This document shows, in pieces, positions 1-7,010 of a stretch of DNA of 10,722 nt; the stretch's first letter is position 1; every line of letters starts with the position of its first letter. Made by a program: the position numbers and the translations under genes. Under the pieces are notes generated by a model. That model was not told where the DNA came from, made no database searches, and saw only the letters and a program-made list of their open reading frames with translations. The stretch lies in assembly GCA_002403895.1 (NCBI GenBank), contig DHIQ01000077.1:2213-12934 (forward strand), read 5' to 3'. Source of the stretch: Candidatus Neomicrothrix sp. UBA4742 (GTDB taxonomy: Bacteria; Actinomycetota; Acidimicrobiia; Acidimicrobiales; Acidimicrobilacustridaceae).

Positions 1-612
1 CTCAGGGTCCTCGCCGGCCTGCTGCCCTACGACTCGGGCGACGTTCGAGTGATGGGCGCACCGGTGAAATCACCCAGACCGGAAGTCGGGTTCATGTTCC
101 AGGGCCTTGCTCTGCTGCCGTGGCGAAACGTGCTGCAGAACATCCTGTTGCCGGCGGAACTGGTTGGGATGGACAAGGAACTTGCCTCCGATCGAGCTCG
201 CGTGTGCATCGACATGGTCGGACTCACCGGATTCGAGAAATACCATCTGAGAGAGATCTCCGGGGGCATGCGCCAACGAGTTGCCCTGGCCAGGATGCTG
301 ATGACCGAGGCCCGCCTGCTGTTGCTCGATGAGCCGTTCAGCAGCCTTGATGAGCTGACCCGCGAAGTGATCGACATCGTCTTCATGGACGTCTGTCTCA
401 AGGCGGGGAGCTCGTATCTGATGGTGACGCACAGCATCTACGAGGCCGTCCTCATGTCCGACAAGGTGTTCGTGATGTCGCGAGCGCCGGCCCAGGTCAT
501 CGGCGCGGTGGACGTGGCCCTGCCGAAGCCCAGGACCAGGGAGACCGTCAGCGATCCGGAGTTCGTGAACGCCGCGAACGAGGTAAGGAAGATCTTGGAG
601 ACGTCGTCATGA
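1..612 (+). CDS. ABC transporter ATP-binding protein, nitrate/taurine/thiamine-precursor type (5' partial)
   Basis: Cytoplasmic ATPase that powers the importer encoded by the next two genes. The reading frame is open from base 1, so the N-terminus, including the Walker A loop, lies outside the window; 203 residues are visible. In visible numbering I see the Q-loop FMFQ (Q34), the ABC signature ISGGMRQR (87-93 region), Walker B LLLLDEP (106-112), the D-loop SSLD and the H-loop histidine in MVTHS (H144). The GMRQRVALAR form of the signature region is typical of the SsuB/TauB/NrtD/ThiZ group. The internal GTG at 49 is not a plausible start, because homology continues upstream of it (LRVLAGLLPYDSGDV). 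The stop overlaps the permease start by 4 bases (ATGA), indicating translational coupling. Substrate specificity cannot be read from the ATPase. Confidence 0.95.
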   Translation, partial: LRVLAGLLPYDSGDVRVMGAPVKSPRPEVGFMFQGLALLPWRNVLQNILLPAELVGMDKELASDRARVCIDMVGLTGFEKYHLREISGGMRQRVALARMLMTEARLLLLDEPFSSLDELTREVIDIVFMDVCLKAGSSYLMVTHSIYEAVLMSDKVFVMSRAPAQVIGAVDVALPKPRTRETVSDPEFVNAANEVRKILETSS

Positions 613-1484
613 GTGCCGTTCCCCTATTGAGCGAGCGTGCGCTCGGGAGCGGTGCCCGGATCCTGCACGTCGGATGGTCGACCACGAGGAAGTTGTTCTT
701 CCCGGTGCTCGGCTTTGTGGCCATCGTGGGGATCTGGCAACTCAGCATCGGGCTGACGCACATCCCTTCCTATATCGTTCCAAGGCCGACAGACGTGGCT
801 CGCGCCACCCTCAACGCACCTGGCTTGCTGTGGAGTGGGGTGTTGACGACTGCCGCGGCTGCCGCCGCCGGGCTGCTCCTGGCAGTGGTGATCGGAGTGG
901 CCGGCGCGACCTGCCTGGCGTTCTCGGCCGTGGTGGAGAGGAGCTTGTTCCCGTACGCAATCGTGCTGCAGACCACCCCGGTGATCGCGATCGCTCCCCT
1001 CGTGGTCATCTGGTTCGGGGCGAACATCCGCTCGATCATCGTGATCGTGTTCCTGATCAGCTTCTTCCCCATGCTGTCCAACACCTTGGTCGGACTCCAT
1101 TCCCCGGATCCGGACATGCGGGGGCTATTCCGCCTGTACAAGGCGTCTCCCATGAAGACGATGCTGAAGCTTCGAGTGCCTGGCTCGGTGCCCTACATCA
1201 TGGCTGGGCTCAAGATTGCCGGCGGGCTCTCGGTCATCGGCGCCATTGTTGCGGAGTACGTCGCCGGGGTGGGAGGGGGTCAGGGAGGCCTCGGATATCT
1301 GATCGCGGTTTCCGCGCAGCAATTGAACACCCCCTACCTGGTCGCGGCCGCCCTGTGCGGTTCGCTCCTTGGACTGATCTTCTTCGGGGCGGTCGCCATC
1401 GCCTCCAAGGCGCTCGCCACGCGGCACGATCCGGGTGCCGAGGCGGAAGTGAGAGGAGGGATCACGGGTCGCGTAGGAGGATAG
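609..1484 (+). CDS. ABC transporter permease, SsuC/TauC/ThiX-like
   Basis: Inner-membrane channel subunit of the importer, 291 aa, a usual length for the family. Six hydrophobic segments are visible at roughly residues 30-49, 82-108, 114-136, 140-163, 197-221 and 242-268. The cytoplasmic coupling (EAA-type) loop lies around residues 172-200, with the conserved pattern LRVPGSVPYIMAGLKIA just before the fifth segment; this loop docks on the ATPase. The leading Glu-Ala-Ala is degenerate here (LYKASPMKT), which is common in this group. The ATG overlaps the upstream stop (ATGA), and a GGAG at 597-600 sits 8 bases ahead, so the start is well supported. A 76-base gap holding an inverted repeat separates it from the binding-protein gene. 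Confidence 0.95.
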   Translation: MSAVPLLSERALGSGARILHVGWSTTRKLFFPVLGFVAIVGIWQLSIGLTHIPSYIVPRPTDVARATLNAPGLLWSGVLTTAAAAAAGLLLAVVIGVAGATCLAFSAVVERSLFPYAIVLQTTPVIAIAPLVVIWFGANIRSIIVIVFLISFFPMLSNTLVGLHSPDPDMRGLFRLYKASPMKTMLKLRVPGSVPYIMAGLKIAGGLSVIGAIVAEYVAGVGGGQGGLGYLIAVSAQQLNTPYLVAAALCGSLLGLIFFGAVAIASKALATRHDPGAEAEVRGGITGRVGG

Positions 1485-1504
1485 TCGGCGGGCAGTTCAC
1501 GGCG

Positions 1505-1540
1505 CTCGCGGCGAACATCGGAACGCGTTCGAGCCGCGAG
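1505..1540 (+). promoter_or_regulatory. Inverted repeat/hairpin between permease and binding-protein genes
   Basis: CTCGCGGC at 1505-1512 is exactly complementary to GCCGCGAG at 1533-1540. Inside it GAAC (1513-1516) pairs with GTTC (1527-1530), giving about 12 base pairs with a 2-base bulge and a 10-base loop. It sits between the permease stop and the Shine-Dalgarno of the binding-protein gene and is not followed by a T run. The loop side also contains the 10-base palindrome GAACGCGTTC (1521-1530). It could stabilise or separate the binding-protein transcript, or be an operator; the role is inferred. Confidence 0.45.
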
Positions 1541-1560
1541 GCGAGAGGAGGAAGGGACCA

Positions 1561-2589
1561 ATGGTTGGCTTGATGGGCTCACGGTTCGGAGGGCGGTCGA
1601 TACTTGTCCTCGCAGTGTTCGCCCTTGCCCTTTCGGCGTGCTCTTCCAGTGGGTCCCCCAGCGGAGGCGCCCCGAGCGGCAGCGCTACGCCCACGCCCAC
1701 GACCCTGACCAAGGTCACGGCCATTTTGGGTTGGTACGCGGAGCCCGCGCGGGCGGGCTTCTACGCCGCCCAAGACCAGGGCTATTACCGGAACGTGGGG
1801 ATCGACGCGAACCTGGAGGCGGGCGCTGACGTCTCACCCGAGCAGGTCGTGGGATCCGGCCGGGCGGCCTTCGGCCTGGATGACGCCGATGCTATCCTCC
1901 AAGCGATTGCGCAAGGCGTCCCCATCGTCGCCCTCATGGCCGCCTATCAGCACACGGGCTTCATCATCATGTATCACCAGGGGCAGGGGATTCAAGGGTT
2001 CCAGAATCTCGGGAATCGGACCGCCTACATCTTCCCCGGATCCCTCTGGTGGGACTACATCGTCAAGAAGTACGGGCTGAAGGGAGTGCACCAGGTCGCC
2101 TACTCCGGTGCCCTACAGCCGTTCATCCAGGATCCGACGGCGATCAATCAGGAGTACATCGGGGTCGGGAACGTGACCCTCGCCAGTAAGGGGATCAAGT
2201 TCGGGTACTTCCACGTCTCGGACTCCGGCTACGACCCGTACTCCAATGTCCTGTTCACGACCAAGTCCTACCTGGCAGCCCATCCAGACGTTGTGAAGAA
2301 CTTCGTCCAGGCCACGGTCAAGGGGTGGAATTCGTACCGAACGACCTATGCAACCCTGGACCGCTACATGCAGCAGTTCAACAAGGGTTTCCCAGCCTCT
2401 GCCATGGATCAGAACGCGGTGCAACAGGAGAGCCTGGTCTACGGCGGAGACGCCGCAACGTACGGCATGGGATACATGTCGGCCCAGAGGTGGTCGCAAG
2501 TCGAGGATGCTCTGCTGTCTCTGGGCGCTATCAAGAAGAGGATCGATATTTCCACCGTGTTCACCAACCAGTATCTGCCCGGTCCTTAG
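1561..2589 (+). CDS. NMT1/THI5-like ABC substrate-binding lipoprotein
   Basis: Extracytoplasmic ligand-capture protein of the importer, 342 aa. The N-terminus has a short basic region (R8, R12), a hydrophobic stretch (about 14-24) and the lipobox LSAC with the lipidated cysteine at position 27. A Ser/Gly/Pro/Thr-rich tether follows to about residue 50. The mature domain begins KVTAILGWYAEPARAGFYAA with a nearby GYYRNVGID, matching the start of NMT1/THI5-like proteins. GSGRAAFGLDDAD (98-110) fits the family's ligand-pocket loop. Characterised relatives bind pyrimidine thiamine precursors, riboflavin, sulfonates or nitrate, so a small heterocycle is plausible here, but the ligand is unknown. 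The start at 1561 is preferred because AGGAGG at 1546-1551 lies 9 bases ahead; ATG at 1573 is an in-frame alternative. Confidence 0.93.
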   Translation: MVGLMGSRFGGRSILVLAVFALALSACSSSGSPSGGAPSGSATPTPTTLTKVTAILGWYAEPARAGFYAAQDQGYYRNVGIDANLEAGADVSPEQVVGSGRAAFGLDDADAILQAIAQGVPIVALMAAYQHTGFIIMYHQGQGIQGFQNLGNRTAYIFPGSLWWDYIVKKYGLKGVHQVAYSGALQPFIQDPTAINQEYIGVGNVTLASKGIKFGYFHVSDSGYDPYSNVLFTTKSYLAAHPDVVKNFVQATVKGWNSYRTTYATLDRYMQQFNKGFPASAMDQNAVQQESLVYGGDAATYGMGYMSAQRWSQVEDALLSLGAIKKRIDISTVFTNQYLPGP

Positions 2590-2635
2590 CTGGGCTCGGA
2601 CCGAGGATATGACGCGGGGGGACATGCGGTTGCCT

Positions 2636-2670
2636 GCCTGGGTGCCGGCGCCCGTTCGCCGGCGCCGGGC
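2636..2670 (+). terminator. Strong GC-rich hairpin after the binding-protein gene (possible terminator or mRNA stabiliser)
   Basis: GGTGCCGGCG (2641-2650) pairs with CGCCGGCGCC (2657-2666) over 10 pairs with a single G-U and a 6-base loop. With one bulged G the stem extends through GCCT (2636-2639) against GGGC (2667-2670). There is no T tract after it, so it is not a canonical intrinsic terminator, although many high-GC bacteria lack long T tracts. It lies between the importer genes and the first UbiD gene and may partly insulate or stabilise the upstream message. Confidence 0.45.
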
Positions 2671-2709
2671 AAGGATCTCCCGGACTTCGCACACGCCGAA
2701 GGGAAGAGA

Positions 2710-4071
2710 ATGGTGAGCATAGAAACTGGGCAGACGGTCGCGGTTTCCGACCTGCGATCGATGGTCGCGGCTCTGCGGGCCCAGGACTGCCTTGTGGAGA
2801 TCACCAGCGAGGTCGATCCGGTCCATGAGCTTGGCGCGGTGCTCCACGCTTGTGAAAGGGCCGGCAAGGCGGCCATGTTCCACAAGGTGAAGGGGCACCA
2901 GATCCCAGTGGTGGGGAGCGTCCTCGGATCGTACGAACGGATCGCGATCGCCCTCGGCTGCGAGCCGCAACAGATTCACCAGCGGATGGTGGCGGGAAGG
3001 GCGGCTCCTACCCCGCCTGAGGTGGTCGATTCGGGTCAGGTGCAGGAGGTCGTGGCGGACGGAGACATCGACCTGGCGACCATTCCGATCCCAACGCATG
3101 CCCCGCTCGACGGCGGCCCCTTTATCAATGCTGGGATCGTCATCGCCCGTGATCCGGAGTCGGGCAGACACAACCTCTCCTTCAACCGGATGCAGATTTT
3201 CGACCGCGACCTGGCCGGGGTCAATATGAACGTCTGGCGGGATGTTCGGGAGTTCTTCCTGAAGGCCGAGGCGGCCGGCGAGAATCTTCCGTTCTGCGTT
3301 GCGATCGGGGTCGATCCGGTTCTCCTGATTGCCGGGGCGTCCAAGTACGAGGGCGATGAGTACGAGATCGCTGGGGGTCTTCGAGGGGCGCCCGTCCCGG
3401 TTGTTCGCGCGCTCAGCTGTGATGTGCTCGTTCCGGCGCTCGCCGAGATCGTCCTGGAGGGCGAGGTGCTCGCCGGGGAGCGGCGCGAGGAGGGGCCGAT
3501 GGCCGAGTTCACCGGCCATTACTCGGGGACCGGGCCGCAAACGGTCGCCCGGATCAAGGTCATCACCACCCGACGGGACCCCATCTTCGAGACCATCGCC
3601 GGGGCGTCCTTCGAGCATCTGATTCTCGGCAACGCCGTGACCAGGGAGCCGCTCCTGGATGCAGCCGTTCGTAAGCTCAGCCCGCGCATCGGGCAGGTCT
3701 ATCTGCCCCCGTACGCGTGTGGGTTCACAGCGATCATCAGCATGCGCGGGCCGGAGCCCGGAGAGCCCCAGACGGTCGGATTCGCCGCATTGGCCTCGCA
3801 TGTCAACGTGAAGACGGTGATCATCGTCGATGACGACGTCGATATCTTCGACCCCGCTGACGTGATGTGGGCGTTGTCGACCCGGGTCCGCTGGGACCAG
3901 GGTTCCTTGGTCGCGCCTCACGCACGCGGGAACGACCTGGATCCATCTTCGGACGAGAACGCCGTTCAATCCAAACTGATCGTGAACGCGACGCTCGGGC
4001 GCGGCAGGTCGGAGCGATACACGAAGGTCCGGTACCCGACCGTGGACCTTCGGGAGTACGACGTGACCTGA
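2710..4071 (+). CDS. UbiD-family decarboxylase (first copy)
   Basis: Predicted cytoplasmic prenylated-FMN-dependent (de)carboxylase, 453 aa, near the usual family length. Visible family landmarks: DIDLATIPIPTHAPLDGGPF (119-138); NLSFNR (155-160), whose Asn and Arg match the metal-binding Asn and catalytic Arg of UbiD/Fdc; EYEIAGG (217-223) with the second acidic metal ligand; and PALAEIVLEG (242-251), carrying the two glutamates of the Glu-Arg-Glu catalytic set. EEGPMAEFTGHY and VIIVDDDVDIFDPADVMWA are also typical. Two oddities: the stretch where the family usually has a metal-binding His reads NVWRD (174-178) with no His, and the C-terminal GLDAT-like segment reads IVNAT (424-428). The ATG has GAAGGGA at 2698-2704, 5 bases ahead. 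It is followed after 56 bases by the split-barrel gene. The substrate is unknown; ubiquinone synthesis is unlikely given the neighbours. Confidence 0.92.
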   Translation: MVSIETGQTVAVSDLRSMVAALRAQDCLVEITSEVDPVHELGAVLHACERAGKAAMFHKVKGHQIPVVGSVLGSYERIAIALGCEPQQIHQRMVAGRAAPTPPEVVDSGQVQEVVADGDIDLATIPIPTHAPLDGGPFINAGIVIARDPESGRHNLSFNRMQIFDRDLAGVNMNVWRDVREFFLKAEAAGENLPFCVAIGVDPVLLIAGASKYEGDEYEIAGGLRGAPVPVVRALSCDVLVPALAEIVLEGEVLAGERREEGPMAEFTGHYSGTGPQTVARIKVITTRRDPIFETIAGASFEHLILGNAVTREPLLDAAVRKLSPRIGQVYLPPYACGFTAIISMRGPEPGEPQTVGFAALASHVNVKTVIIVDDDVDIFDPADVMWALSTRVRWDQGSLVAPHARGNDLDPSSDENAVQSKLIVNATLGRGRSERYTKVRYPTVDLREYDVT

Positions 4072-4110
4072 GCGAGGGACAAGGTGGCAAAGGTCGATGG
4101 TGGCAGCCGT

Positions 4111-4119
4111 GGAGGAAGG
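4111..4119 (+). promoter_or_regulatory. Ribosome binding site that sets a GTG start
   Basis: GGAGGAAGG lies 8 bases before GTG 4128. It decides the start of the small split-barrel gene, whose frame is also open far upstream inside the preceding UbiD gene with no real coding signal there. Confidence 0.7.
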
Positions 4120-4127
4120 CGGGATCG

Positions 4128-4592
4128 GTGTCGACGCTGGTAGGGCGTGAGCTGCCGCAGCAGATGCAGACCGAGCTCGACGGTCGGAACCTCGAGACCA
4201 AGAGCAATCTTGGGTACCTGATTGTCACGGTTGACGAGGACGGCGCTCCCAGACCCTGCATGCTCAGCGTCGGGGAAATCCTCGTCATGGACGAGCACAC
4301 CATCCGCCTGGCGGTATGGCCGAACAGCACGACGGCCGCGAACCTTCGGCGGGGAAGCGGGGTGCTGCTCTCCTATGTAGCCCCCAACACGGTCCTGTAC
4401 GTGAGAGGCCACACGCTTCGGACCTGGCAGGCAAGGGTACTGGCGGCAGAGATCGGCGTGGACCAGGTCACGACGGACGAGCATCCGGGATTCACCGTGA
4501 CCGATGGGATCCGGTTCGAGTACGAAGGACGGAGTGAATCACTCGCCACTACATGGGGGAGACAACTGGCCCTGCTCCGAGAGGTTTCCTAA
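4128..4592 (+). CDS. Pyridoxamine 5'-phosphate oxidase-like split-barrel protein
   Basis: Small protein of 154 aa resembling the FMN/F420-binding split beta-barrel superfamily. The core is GYLIVTVDEDGAPRPCML (29-46), then HTIRLAVWPNSTTAANLRRG (57-76) and GVLLSY (78-83). This is the usual arrangement of a first strand pair, then a Trp/Ser/Thr-rich phosphate-binding loop and helix in front of the next strand. The C-terminal half (QARVLAAEIGVDQ, FTVTDGIRFEY) is less diagnostic. The GTG start is chosen from the strong Shine-Dalgarno; a longer reading would run into the UbiD gene in another frame. It sits between UbiD and the molybdenum hydroxylase, so a flavin-linked reductase, flavin-handling or heterocycle-modifying role is possible. 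True pyridoxine oxidase activity is not implied, and the superfamily call is from pattern only. Confidence 0.75.
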   Translation: MSTLVGRELPQQMQTELDGRNLETKSNLGYLIVTVDEDGAPRPCMLSVGEILVMDEHTIRLAVWPNSTTAANLRRGSGVLLSYVAPNTVLYVRGHTLRTWQARVLAAEIGVDQVTTDEHPGFTVTDGIRFEYEGRSESLATTWGRQLALLREVS

Positions 4593-4643
4593 TGGTCCCA
4601 GCTGGCGCCGCTGTCCTCCGCCCCTCGGGCGCATGGAAGCCAA

Positions 4644-7010
4644 GTGGCGTGGGGTGAGTCCTTGAGGGTTCGCGTGCGCGCCCGGACCATCACCTCGCCG
4701 AGGCGGGTGGTCGTTCGCGAGGGCGTCGGCACCAACGCGCGGCACCCGGACGCAACCGTCAAGGTGAAGGGCGAGTTTGTCTACTCCTCCGACCTGCATC
4801 GGGACGGCATGTTGTGGGGGCTGACCCTTCGGAGCCCGCATCCGTACGCCCGGATTCGGGAGATCGACGTGACCGGCGCGCGAGGGATGCCGGGAGTCCG
4901 AGCCATCCTGACCCACCGGGACGTGCCGGGGCGGAAGACCTACGGCATGAAGGTGGCCGACCAGCCGGTCTTGGCCTCCGATGTCGTCCGGTACCAGGGG
5001 GAGCCGGTGGCGGTCGTGGCCGCCGATCACCCCGAGGCTGCTCGGAGGGCGCTGGCGCGGATATCGGTGGATTACCAGGTCCTCGAGCCGCTCGTCGATC
5101 CCCGGGCCGCGCTCGAGCGAGACGCCCCGCTGCTCCACCCTGGGGGCAACCTCGTTCGCCACGTCAAGATCCGACACGGGGACGTGGAGCTGGCCCGGGC
5201 CGCCGCGGAGGTGGTCGTCACCGGCGAGTACGAGATCGGCATGCAGGACCAGGCGTTCCTCGGGCCCGAGTCCGGCCTCGCGGTTCCGACGGAGGATGGC
5301 GGGGTCGACCTCTACGTTTCCTCCCAGTGGCTCCATGAGGACCTGGAACAGGTGGTCGCGAGCCTCGCGTTACCGCCGGAGAAGGTGCGCATCGTGCTCG
5401 CCGGGGTGGGTGGCGCGTTCGGGGGTCGGGAGGACCTCTCCATCCACATCCACGCCTCCATGCTCGCCCTTCGAACCGGTCGGCCGGTGAAGATGGTCTA
5501 CGGACGCGAGGAGTCGTTCTTTGGCCACGTGCACCGCCACCCGGCTCTGATGCGGTTCGAGCACGGAGCGACCCGAGACGGCAAGCTCGTCTTTGTCGCC
5601 GCCCGGCTGCTGCTTGACGGCGGAGCGTACACCTCCACGTCGCAGGTGGTGATCGCCAACGCCTCGTACTTCGCCGCGGGCGCCTATGAAGTGCCCAACG
5701 CTCGGATCGATGGCTTCGCCGTCTACACGAACAACCCGCCAGCCGGCGCCATGCGCGGGTTCGGGGCGGTGCAATCCTGTTACGGCGTCGAGTCGAACAT
5801 GGACAAGCTCGCCGGGGCCCTTGGGATCGATCCCCTTGAGCTTCGCCTGCGAAACGCTATGGGCACTGGAACGGTCCTCCCCACGGGCCAGCCCATCGAT
5901 GGCCCCGCACGAGTCGAGGATCTCCTGTCCCGTCTTCGGGCCATGCCCTTGCCTGACGTGCCCCCCGGGGCCGAAGCGTGGATGTTGCCCGGGGGCCACG
6001 GCAACGTGACGCACGGGGAGGGCGTCCGACGGGGCGTGGGCTACGCGCTGGGGATGAAGGCGATCGGGTACTCCGGGGGCGCCGACGACTACTCCACGGC
6101 GCGGGTCCGTCTCTCGGTTGTCGATGGCGAGCCGACCGCCGAAGTTTGGAGCGCGGCCGTCGAGTGCGGCCAGGGGATCCTGACCGTCCAGGCCCAGATC
6201 GCCCGCACGGAGCTTGGCTTGGAGACCGTGATCGTGCACGAGGCGGACACCTCGATCCCCAACGCCGGTTCCTCCTCGGCATCGCGCCAGACCTGGATGA
6301 CGGGGGGAGCGGTAAAGGGGGCATGTGAGGCCATCCGACGCCGCGTCCTCCAGGGGGCCTCGGGCGCGCTCAGCCGCTCCCTGGACGAACTCATGTTCGA
6401 GGGTGGAGCGGTGGTGGAGATCCGAACCCGCAAGGTCGTGATGCCTCTCGCCGAGGTGCTGGATGATGAGGCGGTCGAGGAGTCCTTCGAATACCACCAC
6501 CGGCCGACGACGTCCATCGATACGGAGACCGGTCAGGGAAACGCCCACGTCGCCTTCGCCTTCGCCGCCCAGCGGGCCGTCGTCGACGTGGATCTCGATC
6601 TGGGACTCGTTCGGGTGGTCGAGATGGCCATCGCCGAAGACGTCGGCAGGGCCATCAACCCGCTCGCCGTCGAGGGACAGATCGAGGGCGGGATCGCCCA
6701 GGGCCTGGGACTGGCGCTCCTGGAGGAACTGCAGGTCGTCCATGGGAAGCTGCGCAACCCCTCGTTCACCGACTACCTGATCCCGACGGTGGCCGATATG
6801 CCGCCGGTGCGCATCGAGTTGCTCCAAACGCCCCACCCGGACTCGCCGTACGGCGTCAACGGGGTGGGCGAGCTCTCCGCGCTCTCCTCGACGCCGGCCA
6901 TCGTGAACGCGCTGCGCAATGCGACCGGTCTGTCCTTGCTGCGCATCCCGGTCCGTCCGGAGGACATCGCGCTCGCGGCTCGGGGAACCGCAGCTGCTGC
7001 CGGTCCATGA
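4644..7010 (+). CDS. Xanthine dehydrogenase-type molybdenum hydroxylase, molybdopterin-binding large subunit (PucD/XdhD-like)
   Basis: Catalytic subunit that would hydroxylate a ring carbon of an N-heterocycle (or an aldehyde) with water as oxygen donor. Up to 788 aa. The N-terminal a/b hammerhead-like domain (about 28-155) has RSPHPYARI and YQGEPVAVVAADHPEAAR. The molybdopterin domain follows, with GGAFGGRED (256-264), the Moco-contact motif AMRGFG (369-374), ECGQG (507-511) and C-terminal GVGE, whose Glu743 matches the catalytic base of xanthine dehydrogenase. The HVHRHPALM and ECGQG..TVQAQIARTELG patterns resemble the PucD/XdhD branch of purine-catabolic dehydrogenases. The start is uncertain: GTG 4644 has a GGAAG 4 bases ahead, while TTG 4662, GTG 4674 and GTG 4707 are in-frame alternatives, and clear homology begins only at VGTNARHPDA. 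The stop overlaps the amidohydrolase start (ATGA). Its [2Fe-2S] partner starts at 10597; no FAD subunit is in view. Confidence 0.93.
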   Translation: MAWGESLRVRVRARTITSPRRVVVREGVGTNARHPDATVKVKGEFVYSSDLHRDGMLWGLTLRSPHPYARIREIDVTGARGMPGVRAILTHRDVPGRKTYGMKVADQPVLASDVVRYQGEPVAVVAADHPEAARRALARISVDYQVLEPLVDPRAALERDAPLLHPGGNLVRHVKIRHGDVELARAAAEVVVTGEYEIGMQDQAFLGPESGLAVPTEDGGVDLYVSSQWLHEDLEQVVASLALPPEKVRIVLAGVGGAFGGREDLSIHIHASMLALRTGRPVKMVYGREESFFGHVHRHPALMRFEHGATRDGKLVFVAARLLLDGGAYTSTSQVVIANASYFAAGAYEVPNARIDGFAVYTNNPPAGAMRGFGAVQSCYGVESNMDKLAGALGIDPLELRLRNAMGTGTVLPTGQPIDGPARVEDLLSRLRAMPLPDVPPGAEAWMLPGGHGNVTHGEGVRRGVGYALGMKAIGYSGGADDYSTARVRLSVVDGEPTAEVWSAAVECGQGILTVQAQIARTELGLETVIVHEADTSIPNAGSSSASRQTWMTGGAVKGACEAIRRRVLQGASGALSRSLDELMFEGGAVVEIRTRKVVMPLAEVLDDEAVEESFEYHHRPTTSIDTETGQGNAHVAFAFAAQRAVVDVDLDLGLVRVVEMAIAEDVGRAINPLAVEGQIEGGIAQGLGLALLEELQVVHGKLRNPSFTDYLIPTVADMPPVRIELLQTPHPDSPYGVNGVGELSALSSTPAIVNALRNATGLSLLRIPVRPEDIALAARGTAAAAGP

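Noticed and set aside
632..645. Perfect inverted repeat CGAGCG-TG-CGCTCG
   Set aside because: It lies inside the start of the permease coding region with a 2-base loop; such short GC palindromes are frequent by chance in this DNA.
2113..3969. Long open frame on the minus strand (618 codons) opposite the end of the binding-protein gene and the first UbiD
   Set aside because: It is the complement of two clearly recognised genes, has an Arg/Asp/Gly/His-rich composition with no recognisable domain, and is expected from GC-rich codon usage.
2710..4071. Assignment of the UbiD genes to ubiquinone or menaquinone biosynthesis
   Set aside because: No other quinone genes are present, two copies occur, and the context is importer plus heterocycle-modifying enzymes; the family is broad in substrate.
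3867..4127. N-terminal extension of the split-barrel gene back into the first UbiD
   Set aside because: The upstream part overlaps the UbiD coding region in another frame and is Arg/Gly-rich without fold; the strong Shine-Dalgarno at 4111-4119 supports GTG 4128.
4592..4657. Possible 21-codon peptide starting at the ATG that overlaps the split-barrel stop
   Set aside because: No ribosome binding site of its own, no recognisable content, and it overlaps the likely start of the Mo-hydroxylase gene.
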